Under the pieces are notes generated by a model. That model worked only from the letters and a program-made list of their open reading frames with translations, searched no databases and was not told the DNA's origin. From Lotus japonicus (lineage: Eukaryota > Streptophyta > Magnoliopsida > Fabales > Fabaceae): a stretch of DNA of 64,000 bases. Of this stretch, positions 43,401 through 53,170 are shown piece after piece. Numbering within the stretch: position 1 is the stretch's first letter; every line of letters begins with the position of its first letter. The position numbers and the translations under genes were made by a program. Location: the NCBI RefSeq assembly GCF_012489685.1, contig NC_080046.1, forward strand, positions 23,453,038 to 23,517,037. Direction: 5' to 3'.

Positions 43401-44045
43401 GCAGCACGATCACCGTGGAATTCTAAGAGAGATTCTAGCGTCAGAATTCCAGAACTCAAAACAAATATCTAGGATTTGGGAAATACGATATCGAAAAACT
43501 CAAAAGCGGTGTCGGTTAATCTGCCCCGAAAAACTACTTTTTGCTGTGATGCTCAGACGACAAAACTTCCAACAGAAGAAAGATTGGAAATGTCGAAACA
43601 AGTCTGACAACGCGGACGGAATCTTTGTTAGAAGTCCCGAATAGAAAAAGTCTTCATCCATTGCTCGAAAATAGGGTTTCGAAGCAAAGAAATTAGCGTC
43701 GGCGGACATCCGAAAAGTGAAACCTATCGTGCGTACAGTCCAGAGTTCCGAAATGAAACGCTGGTCGATGGAAAAATAAAGAGAATCTTTAAATTTTCCC
43801 TGAGTTCGAAATCTCACTCAAAACGTTGCTTTAAGAGCGAAATAGCCTATTCTGGACACGCTCGCCCTAAGGCAAGTGTGCAGACGACTCGCACTAACTC
43901 CGAAAACAACTACGCAACATTCCTCAAGAAATTCCTGAACTTTCTTCTTCATTAATCTTTCTCAAATGCCAAACTCCTGTCACGCTTACACTGATTCTAC
44001 GTGTGAGTCGGAAACTTAACTTGTTCTGAAAATCCAGGTCTTACA
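40449..44045 (-). repeat. LTR C, 3597 bp (5' LTR of B-C)
   Basis: Same length and content as LTR B; every small ORF and repeat reappears at +7584. TATA box at 43345-43354. Followed by target duplication CTCAA (44046-44050). The 80-aa LTR ORF is at 40834-41076. Confidence 0.93.
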
Positions 44046-44050
44046 CTCAA

Positions 44051-44891
44051 GATTCAATCTTAACCCTAAGATTTCAATCCAACTTAGTAAATCTCACTTA
44101 GTAATCTTAGCATATTTCTTTGGAATCCATATCAACAACCTCAAGTATTCAACTTATGCTAAAACTTTCTTTCTCCAACTTAATCATTAATTCAACACTT
44201 TTCAAGCGAAAATTCATCTCTTAAGACTATAATGTCTCCACATATTAATCCAACGCTTAGCAAAACTTATTCCTCGAACTCGACTATAACAATCTAGTTC
44301 AGAGTTAATTCTTCTCAATCTCGCTACCATCAAGCTATCATCTAAAACCTGATTACATTCAACTTATTTAGTCTCTAACAATTCCACTCAGTAATCACAT
44401 AACCTATGACTTCATAACTTCCGAGAAACTACTTAATACTTTTCCAGCATTAAACCTCTTGACTTAGTCTACCTCTACTTGGAGTAATCACACGAACTAA
44501 CCAATCAATGTCCATAACCAGCTGTGATTCCGAATATCACCCCCTCAATATTAGGTTGATCAGGCCTAATACATCGAAGGTGGAAATTTAGAAAAACCCA
44601 CTGGAACAGTCAATGAGTTCCTATCATTCAGTAGTCACAATTATCCCAACATCCAATCCTTAACGGTCCCGCTACGGAACTACGCACCCTCAACATAACA
44701 CGTATACTACCCATAAGGAATCTCTCTAAGATTCGTTCTCCAGCTACTAGCTTCCTTATAATCGCATCGGTGGAAGACTACTTTCTAGACTTAGTGTGCT
44801 ATTCCCAACCTCGTGTAACTTCTATAGTTAAGTCACGAGCAACCTCGAATAAGGTCCTACATCGTTCCCACGTTCTTCCTCGTTCAACTCC
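44051..44891 (-). other. Non-coding internal region of element D-E (right part)
   Basis: Resumes the internal region interrupted at 32864. Collinear in inverse with 48280-49190. It passes directly from 3' non-coding sequence to gag with no pol remnant. Confidence 0.75.
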
Positions 44892-45617
44892 TCAGCTCTT
44901 GCCCTCCTTGGCATGAATCCTTTCCTCTGGAGCAAGTTGTTTTCCTTTCCCAACATTCCCTGATGATTCGCCCCTGAGTGCCTTGCAATCTTGGGAGAAA
45001 TGTCCCGGTTGGTTGCAATTGAAGCATAGACTTTCTTTGGTCTTGCAGTTCACAGCTAGATGCCCCTCTCGGTTACACTTGAAGCATCTCCGTCCAATCA
45101 CTGAGCATTTGTTAGCAAAATGCCCAAACTTTCTGCAACGAAAACATGTCACTCCTTTGTCACCAACTGGCTTCCCCCCCAGTATCAGCAGTCGTCGGTT
45201 TGTACTCTCTGAGATAAGATTTCTTCCCTCGGAACGCTGATATGGTCCCCACTTATGGTAGCTCTTCCTTCCGTTGTAGCCTTGGGAACCTGACCTCATT
45301 GGTCCCCCAGCTCCAGTTCGGTTCATTCCTCTTTGTTGATACATTGCTGTCGCCATCAGTCGTTGATGATGCTCACGTGTAGCCTCCGCCATCCGGTTAA
45401 GATCCACCATCCTATATCCCATCGAACGTCCGATTAGTACTAACCATACGGTAGCACTAGACAAACCACTCAATCCGATTGAGTAGTAACGCAAGCAATT
45501 AGAGCGAAAATCGCTCTGCAGACAATCAATTTTCACTCTTTGCAGAGTCACACAACCTAGCACAGAAGACCTATTCCCCAAAGACTCCCAAAAGACTCGA
45601 CTAAGCTCTGATACCAC
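44892..45617 (-). CDS. gag: Nucleocapsid-only gag of element D-E (241 codons)
   Basis: Open frame from next to the primer site, the only coding sequence left in D-E. The first 70 or so residues are leader read-through. Then come a basic Gly/Arg/Ser region and three CCHC zinc knuckles (CFRCRKFGHFANKC at about 45105-45146, then CFKCNREGHLAVNC and CFNCNQPGHFSQDC). The capsid domain is missing. Compared with B-C, one T fewer at about 45210 shifts the frame, and a C run at about 45173-45180 shifts it back, so about a dozen residues are out of the ancestral frame while all three knuckles stay readable. Translation is not proven. If made, it would be a small RNA-binding protein. Confidence 0.6.
   Translation of the reverse strand: MVSELSRVFWESLGNRSSVLGCVTLQRVKIDCLQSDFRSNCLRYYSIGLSGLSSATVWLVLIGRSMGYRMVDLNRMAEATREHHQRLMATAMYQQRGMNRTGAGGPMRSGSQGYNGRKSYHKWGPYQRSEGRNLISESTNRRLLILGGKPVGDKGVTCFRCRKFGHFANKCSVIGRRCFKCNREGHLAVNCKTKESLCFNCNQPGHFSQDCKALRGESSGNVGKGKQLAPEERIHAKEGKS
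45605..45616 (-). other. Primer binding site of element D-E
   Basis: Inverse complement of TGGTATCAGAGC, next to LTR E. Confidence 0.9.
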
Positions 45618-45619
45618 AA

Positions 45620-47373
45620 TGTAACACCCCGATTTCCAGGTGTCACTTTAATAACAAAAAATAAACTTTACGCGGAAAACAGGTAATTTTTTTTTTGATT
45701 GTTTCCTTTTAATAAAAGCAATAAAGAAATAAAGACAAAGCCCAACAACTAAACTAACCGATAAACAACATATACAAAGGTACAGCCTCTGCTGCACTAT
45801 CCCGTCACGCGCACACGCAGTGACTCCAAGGTAGCGTGCCCGTAGGCGAATATATACAAACCAGAACTGTACGCAAAAGCATCAAATATACCACTATCCA
45901 AGAGAAAGTCGGCCTCAAAATGGCCTCAACCCAAGACCCCTATAGTCCGACAGACTCTCTGTGATCCTCAGCAAGAGAACCACACAAAAAGCCATATATC
46001 GGGAACCTACCCGGTCCCAAAAGTAAGACGAATCAGAGCTATGACAGTGACAACCAACTCAAAAGACTCTAACCACCCATAACCCACACTACTATTATCG
46101 ACTCTCCCTCGATCAGCCATGAAGTCCGGGTCCTCGTCGAAAGCTTCAGTAATAGACATTCCGCTCCGGGTCTTTCCCGCACAACGAATCATCACGAACC
46201 GGCTGACAGACGCCTGGCAGCAGGCCGACCGCCCAAACACAAACATACAAACAAAGCCATGGTGCTAGGGTCAACTTACAGAATACAATAGATATACAAT
46301 CAACATGCGATAAAGGGGGTATATATATATGTTGTATATATACATATAAGTTATGTATTGTATCAACTCCCTAATACAATTCAATCATCAAAACACATAA
46401 CGATGTTTATCAACATCAAATCATCAATATCTCAGCAGATATAGTTAGAGTGCATGATATGTCAATGCAACGTCAATTAAGAAGGTTCCGGAAGAAATAG
46501 GTTGGGCACGATCGAGTCGGTCCTAGCACTAGCATTGTGCCGACCATAACCCTCGGGTGTCACTTACAACCTTGACATAGTCGGATCAGTCCTAACCCTG
46601 CGGGTCGACTTTTCCCTCCAACGAATGCCCGAGTTACCCGAAGGCATGCTGTACCCGAAGGTATATACTGTACCCGAAGGTATATAGATATACTATACCC
46701 GAAGGTATATAGATATATTGTACCCGAAGGTATATACTGTACCCGAAGGTATATAGACATACTGTACCCGAAGGTATATACTGTACCGAAGGTATATAGA
46801 TATACTGTACCCGAAGGTATATAGATATACTGTACCCGAAGGTATATACTGTACCCGAAAAACTACTTTTTGCTGTGATGCTCAGACGACAAAACTTCCA
46901 ACAGAAGAAAGATTGGAAATGTCGAAAAAAGTTTGGCAACACGGACGGAATCTTCGTTAGAAGTCCCGAATAGAAAAAGTCTTCATCCTTCGCTCAAAAC
47001 TAAGGTTTCGAAGCAAAGAAATTAGCGTCGGCGGACATCCGAAAAGTAAATACTATCGTGCGTACAGTCCAGAGTTCCGAAATGAAACGCTGGTCGATGG
47101 AAAAATAAAGAGAAACTTTAAATTTTCCAAGAGTTCGAAATCTCACTTAAAACGTTGCTTTAAGAGCGAAATAGCCTATTCTGGACATGCTCGCCATAAG
47201 GCAGGTGTGCAGACGACTCGCACTAGCTCCGAAAGAAACAACGCCACATTCCTCGAGCAATTCCTGAACTTTCTTCTTCATTAATCTTTCTCAAATATCA
47301 AACTCCTGTCACGCTTACACTGATTCCACGCGTGAGTCGGAAATTAACTTGTTCCGAAAATCCGGGTCTTACA
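45620..47373 (-). repeat. LTR E, 1754 bp (5' LTR of D-E)
   Basis: Same structure as LTR D, with the same deletion joining the CCTTCGGGTA array to CCCGAAAAACTAC (about 46850). The 20-bp length difference lies mainly in the array (10 units, 46634-46858). LTR ORF of 79 aa at 46007-46246. No TATA box at the usual place, because that block is absent. Confidence 0.88.
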
Positions 47374-47795
47374 TAACTCGCTCTCACGATCTATTCCTCA
47401 AGCCAACGTTGTATCATTATCAATTCTTATCAAAACCACTAACTCTTATCAAGTAATCCATAAACCATAGTTAACTTCCAAGGCAACCAACTCTTCTTAT
47501 CTAATGATTATGTACTTATTCATGACTCATAAGCTCCTTCAAAACGATCGAATCATTTCTCTTAAACTTAAACTCGCGATATCTCATTAGACACACAACC
47601 CTAGTCTCTTCGAAACTCCACTTTGGTTCTACAAAAATCCCAACTTATAGATAAGTCATCACTCTCTAAGAAATAACTTCTAGTCCTCAATCAATCCCTT
47701 AATCACTTCTAAGTCCTTGAACTTCCAAAGTTTCAAATCTAGACCTTCTAGAACCAAGTATTTATAGTAAAGCTCATAGACTTCTTGGAAATCAG
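47374..47795 (-). other. Non-coding fragment of a minus-oriented element
   Basis: C-rich/AT-rich strand bias like the other minus-oriented internal regions. No frame. It ends where plus-oriented gag sequence begins (47796), so it is a junction between unlike fragments. Confidence 0.45.
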
Positions 47796-48200
47796 CGTCC
47801 TATAGGGGAAGGTTTTACCCCGGGACAGTACAAACCGATGACCATTGCTACTGGAGGTGCAGGGAATCAAACCGACAACAAGGGTGTGACATGTTTCACG
47901 TGTGGGAAGACTGGACATTTTGCTGACAAGTGTTCAGCGACTGGACCAAGATGCTTTAATTGCAACCGAGTGGGGCATCTAGCCGTGGACTGTAAGGCGC
48001 CCAAGAGGGAGCCATCCGTTAACACTGCAAGGGTAAAGCGCCCTGCTGCTAGAGGAAGGGTTTATATCATGGACGGTGAGGGAGCTGAGGGGTTAACCGG
48101 AGGAGAGCGTAAGAACGATGGTAACCTTCTACCCATTCTTTCGCATTCCAGTATAATACGCTTCATTACTCTCGTAGCGTGTGCAACACGCCTAACTTAG
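47796..48200 (+). pseudogene. gag: Gypsy gag fragment (zinc knuckles), plus orientation
   Basis: 5'-truncated nucleocapsid part of gag with two CCHC boxes (CFTCGKTGHFADKC and CFNCNRVGHLAVDC), then a basic tail reading to a stop at 48198-48200. Close to, but not the same as, the gag at 29411-29710; for example the first knuckle reads CFTC rather than CFRC. It therefore belongs to another copy and is not the continuation of that gag. No capsid part and no pol follow. Confidence 0.85.
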
Positions 48201-50551
48201 TTATACTGTTTGAGCTTTGACCTTACAGTTATTACACCTATTAAGAATTTATTTGACTGCTACTCGTGTTTTAACTATAGAAGTTACACGAGGTTTAGAA
48301 TAACACACTAAGTCTAGAAAGTAGTCTTCCACCAATGCGATTATAAGGAAGCTAGTAGCTGGAGAACGAATCTTAGAGAGATTCCTTATGGGTAGTATAC
48401 GTGTTATGTTGAGGGTGCGTAGTTCCGTAGCGGGACCGTTAAGGATTGGATGTTGGGATAATTGTGACTACTGAATGATAGGAACTCATTGACTGTTCCA
48501 GTGGGTTTTTCTAAATTTCCACCTTCGATGTATTAGGCCTGATCAACCTAATATTGAGGGGGTGATATTCGGAATCACAGCTGGTTATGGACTTTGATAG
48601 AAAGATGTGTAAGATGAATTTGAATTGATTGAGGATTAGTCGGATTTGGGAGGAAAGTTCGTGTTAAGCACTTGATTGTGAAAGATTAAGATTTAAATCT
48701 TTGGAATTCGATGAGTGTCATATAGACATTGATTGGTTAGTTCGTGTGATTACTCCAAGTAGAGGTAGACTAAGTCAAGAGGTTTAATGCCGGAAAAGTA
48801 TTAAGTAGTTTCTCGGAAGTTATGAAGTCATAGGTTATGTGATTACTGAGTGGATTTGTTAGAGACTAAATAAGTTGAATGTAATCAGGTTTTAGATGAT
48901 AGCTTGATGGTAGCGAGATTGAGAAGAATTAACTCTGAACTAGATTGTTATAGTCGAGTTCGAGGAATAAGTTTTGCTAAGCGTTGGATTAATATGTGGA
49001 GACATTATAGTCTTAAGAGATGAATTTTCGCTTGAAAAGTGTTGAATTAATGATTAAGTTGGAGAAAGAAAGTTTTAGCATAAGTTGAATACTTGAGGTT
49101 GTTGATATGGATTCCAAAGAAATATGCTAAGATTACTAAGTGAGATTTACTAAGTTGGATTGAAATCTTAGGGTTAAGGTTGAATCTTGAGAGTCGAGAA
49201 TCGCGTACGAATAAGAGATCTTATGGTTGTAGGTGTGACAATAGGAGTTGAATCTTAGAAGATTGAAGACCTGAAGGTGAGCTTCGGGTTAAGACCATTG
49301 AGGTATAATATAAGAGTGATCTTGAAGTAAAGGAATTCTGGGTTGTGTGGAGTGTTAAGGTCGATGATCGATTGATGTTGATTATAAGGTTGCGGACATA
49401 ATGAGCCATGTGATATGATTTGAATGATGTTAGCATAATAAGTTGTGGATGTGAAAGCATGACGACACTGGTCAGGTCGTTTGGGTAAGTGAAGGAGTTA
49501 TAGTTTTTAAGAAACTGATATTCATTTAAGAAGTATTGAAGGATTAAAGGTCATTAGAGGACCAAACTTGGTGAAGGTTTAGGTTTTAAATCTATGAATG
49601 TCTGTCTAAGGTGTGTAGGACTTGAAGTTTGTCAGAATTTGATTGAGAAATTAAGAAGTTGATTGACGAGATGGTGATTGAGTCACAAAAAGGAAGGTGT
49701 TAGTATTAAGACGAATATCTGAGGTTGTTATATTTTGACGAGTTTCGTAGAGTTTAAGAGTCAATGGCTAGTTAAGTCCCTTGAGGTATAGTTATGATGT
49801 AATCTTCTAGAGGATAAGTCTCGATTTGTGCGAAGGGTTACGGATTTCAGTGAGTGTAAATAGGTTTGAGTGAGGGAAGTTTCGAGGAAGAAGACGGTAA
49901 AAACGGATTGTTAGATATTAAGAGGAGGATTATCTTATAAGTTGTTGATAAATTGATGTTGAAGGGGGATAATATTAGTGAAGGACAAGGAATAAGGACA
50001 TAAGTCGAGTTTTAATTCGAATAGTGACTAAGTAGAAGTTTGATTACTTGGTGTGTGTAAAGATAGTTACGAAGTTGGAGGTGTTTTAATGGACTATTAG
50101 ATTCCAACGCAAGATTTCATCTAGGAGTTATCGAACGGACAAGTGGAGTTTTGGACTGTAGATGAAGATCACGAGGACAAGCTGGGTATCTATTTTGAGA
50201 TGACAGAGAGGCACTGAGTTTAAGAAGAATTTCGGACGACCGAAAGTAAAGAAGTAAGTGGCTAAGATTGTGCGACTTCACGGAATGCCAACCGGTATCA
50301 TTTCAAGAAGAGATCCGACGCAAGTGATCGAGCCAGACGACATGAAGTTGAATGATGGTTTGTCTTTTGAGACACCGACAGTTAGCAGTGGGGATAGAAG
50401 AGTGAAACAGTTAAGGGGGAAAACAACTTGCTTAAGTAAAGGTTATGAGGAACAATGACACGGGCAATGCTACAGGGGAATTGGAAGACCAGATCAAGGA
50501 ACTGTATTCCGGACTTTTCTCAGAACTCTGAGTTTCGAGGACGAAACTTTC
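48201..50551 (+). other. Non-coding internal region of plus-oriented remnant F
   Basis: Inverse homologue of 31485-32864 plus 44051-44880 and of much of 36462-38560. No pol. The small frame at 50258-50458 has no family match and lies in sequence also present in the other copies. Ends with hairpins CTCAGA-AC-TCTGAG and GTTTCG-AGGA-CGAAAC. Confidence 0.75.
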
Positions 50552-50568
50552 TTTTTGGAGGGGAGTAT
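50552..50568 (+). other. Polypurine tract of remnant F
   Basis: TTTTTGGAGGGGAGTAT directly before the LTR start at 50569. The same motif, in inverse, borders LTRs B and D. Confidence 0.85.
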
Positions 50569-53070
50569 TGTAAGACCCGGATTTTCGGAACAAGTTAATT
50601 TCCGACTCACGCGTGGAATCAGTGTAAGCGTGACAGGAGTTTGATATTTGAGAAAGATTAATGAAGAAGAAAGTTCAGGAATTGCTCGAGGAATGTGGCG
50701 TTGTTTCTTTCGGAGCTAGTGCGAGTCGTCTGCACACCTGCCTTATGGCGAGCATGTCCCAGAATAGGCTATTTCGCTCTTAAAGCAACGTTTTAAGTGA
50801 GATTTCGAACTCTTGGAAAATTTAAAGTTTCTCTTTATTTTTCCATCGACCAGCGTTTCATTTCGGAACTCTGGACTGTACGCACGATAGGTTTAACTTT
50901 TCGGATGTCCGCCGACGCTAATTTCTTTGCTTCAAAACCTTAGTTTTGAGCGAAGGATGAAGACTTTTTCTATTCGGGACATATAACGAAGATTCCCGTC
51001 CGCGTAGCCAGACTTTTTTTCGACATTTCCAATCTTTCTTCTGTTGGAATTTTGTCGTCTGAGCATCACAGCAAAAAGTAGTTTTTCGGGACAGACTAAC
51101 TTACACCGCTTTTGGCGGTTTTGGATATCGTTTTTCCCAATCTTAGATATTTGTTTTGAGTTCTGGAATTCTGACGCCAGAATCTCTCTTAGAATTCCAC
51201 GGTGATCGTGCCTGTAAAAATCGGAATCGCGAAATTTTCATTTTCCCGCGATTTCGCCTGCCTATAAATAGCTCAAAAAAGCAAAAATTCCTTCATTTTC
51301 TTCCTTTTGTGGCTGAATTTCGTGGAGAGCAAGGGGGGAGGAGATTTTCGCGAAAACTTGACCAATCTTCGTGCAGTTCGTCCCTACTTCTAGGTATCGA
51401 GGTAACTAACACGATACCTACCTCTGATTGTTGTTTCTGTTGCGTTTCTGAAGTCGTTTCTGTGCTCACAGTTTTGAGCTTTTTCTAAAATGGTCCGATT
51501 TCTTCGATTTCTTGGTTGGGTTATGTTCCTTACGTTCCCCTGAGTCTAAAACCTCTGTCAGTAAACGCTGATTGTGATCCAGTTGTCCAGGATCTGAAAA
51601 ACTATTTCAAAACCCTTTTTGTCTCACATTTCAAAACTTTATTGTCGAAAAGACTTAATCTGACTTCGTGCCTTTAGGATTTGTTGTCACGGATGTCATG
51701 AGGATCATTGCTGTCAAATTTGTTTTCAGAACTGATAACTTTGAAGTTTGAGCCTTTATTTTTGGACCAAAATGCCCCTGGATAGTCGTATTTCGCCCGA
51801 TTGTCTGAAAATTGTTCTGACAGTTTCTTTGCCTTAGTTTTACCCTAAAACTACCTTGTGAATTGATTGATCGAAGAAAAAGAGTCGAAGCCCTTTTTCC
51901 TTTGAGGCCGTGGGTTATTACCTTTAGGGGGGAGTTTTTCGTTTTCGAAAACTTGTCCTTTCGTACCCGATTGTCGTATTCTGAAGCTTTAATGCTTTGT
52001 CTATCGTTTATGTATTGTTTTGCAATCGAACTAATCGATTTTGTTTGGTTTCTGCTTTGTTTTCCTCCGAGGTTCAGTTGAAGGAACTTTGGAATACTCA
52101 GAGCAATTGTTTGAGGAGAACTTTGTTTGCGAAGCTGGAACAGCTCGAGGTTAGGGCAACTTGCTATATTTAGCTATGATTGCATGATAGGCGTCGATAA
52201 ATTCGACTTATGCTTTATCTGATGTTGTTTATGATGATGATTATTGTTATGATTGTTTTCATAACTTATGATATTGATGATGTGTTGAATTGAGCGTTTC
52301 GACGCAACTTCGGAGTGGAGGTTCATTGATCTGGTGATCTTTGACATTTCGGGTTGGATGAACAACCCTAGGCAAGTCCAATGTGGGGTTTGAGACTTAG
52401 CCATTTGTTGGGATTCGTTGGAATTCCTAGACTTTCCCCGGGAAATGTATTTTGGGTGGTTGATTTTTTTGGAAACTTAGAATGATAGAGCTTTCAAAAA
52501 ATAAAGACTTGGGAAACTTAGACTTTGAGAAATAAACTCATAATTTGACTAATTTGAATTGAAATCATTTTTATTAACGTTTAAGCATAGGAGAACTGAA
52601 GGGGAAAATATTTATGAAAGGCGGGAAAAGTCGACTTATGTTGTGGGTTTGGAGAGTTTGGAATTGGGAAAGCCATTAAGGTGGGCTATGGTGATGATTG
52701 AAAGTCACCGAGTACTCTAGTACTCCTGGTAGTGTTGTTCGAGTCGTGTTGTATTGACCGGCACAGACTCTGGGTTTTGTTTGGGCTGTGTTGTATTGAC
52801 CGACACTAGACACTCGTGTATTCTTGTTGGTGGAGTTGTGTTGTATTGACCGACACTAACTCTTGGGTTGTTTTGAGTTTGGGTCGGAGCAGTTTTTGAC
52901 CATCGAGATTTGATGAGTCAGATGACTCAAGAAGTCATCAAGGGTGATCGCACTCCTTTCATAATTAATTGTCTTTTGTCGCCAAATCGACATATACCTT
53001 CGGGTACAGTATAATACCTTCGGGTACAGTATATACCTTCGGGTACAGTATATCTATATACCTTCGGGTA
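50569..53070 (+). repeat. LTR F, 3' LTR of plus-oriented remnant, cut by gap
   Basis: TGTAAGACCCGG... with TATA box TATAAATAG at 51263-51271, TGTATTGACCGACACT units at 52745-52860, and the first CCTTCGGGTACAGT units from about 52998. It enters a run of N inside that array. It carries both the TATA block and the array, unlike B/C (no array) or D/E (no TATA). Confidence 0.88.
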
Positions 53071-53170
53071 NNNNNNNNNNNNNNNNNNNNNNNNNNNNNN
53101 NNNNNNNNNNNNNNNNNNNNNNNNNNNNNNNNNNNNNNNNNNNNNNNNNNNNNNNNNNNNNNNNNNNNNN
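53071..53170. other. Assembly gap, 100 N
   Basis: Exactly 100 N, which suggests a placeholder of unknown true size. A gypsy minisatellite is on the left edge and a copia env-like sequence on the right. Confidence 0.99.

Larger units (their letters stand above)
32860..44050 (-). mobile_element. Gypsy element B-C, complete insertion with identical-looking LTRs
   Basis: 11,181 bp (32865-44045) flanked by CTCAA at 32860-32864 and 44046-44050. Both LTRs are 3597 bp at a constant offset of 7584, and no difference was found in the lines compared. Internal region 3987 bp: tRNA-Met primer site (40434-40445), broken nucleocapsid gag, an RT fragment with inactivating changes, then about 2.2 kb of non-coding DNA and a polypurine tract (36462-36478). 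It is inserted inside the non-coding internal region of its relative D-E. Very recent, but clearly unable to encode its own machinery. Confidence 0.93.
29711..47373 (-). mobile_element. Non-autonomous gypsy element D-E, gag only, with nested element
   Basis: LTR D (29711-31484) has a polypurine tract on its right, and LTR E (45620-47373) has a tRNA-Met primer site on its left. They are thus the 3' and 5' LTRs of one minus-oriented element. Without the nested insertion (32865-44050) it is 6477 bp. The only coding content is a nucleocapsid-type gag at 44892-45617; no protease, RT, RNase H or integrase is present. The bases outside the two LTRs differ (GGAAG at left, TAACT at right), so no target duplication is seen. 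Confidence 0.75.

Noticed and set aside
24198..50568. Reading the gag at 28679-29710 and the gag at 47796-48200 as one gene split by insertion of D-E
   Set aside because: The two overlap in content (both contain the zinc knuckles) and differ in sequence, so they come from two elements.
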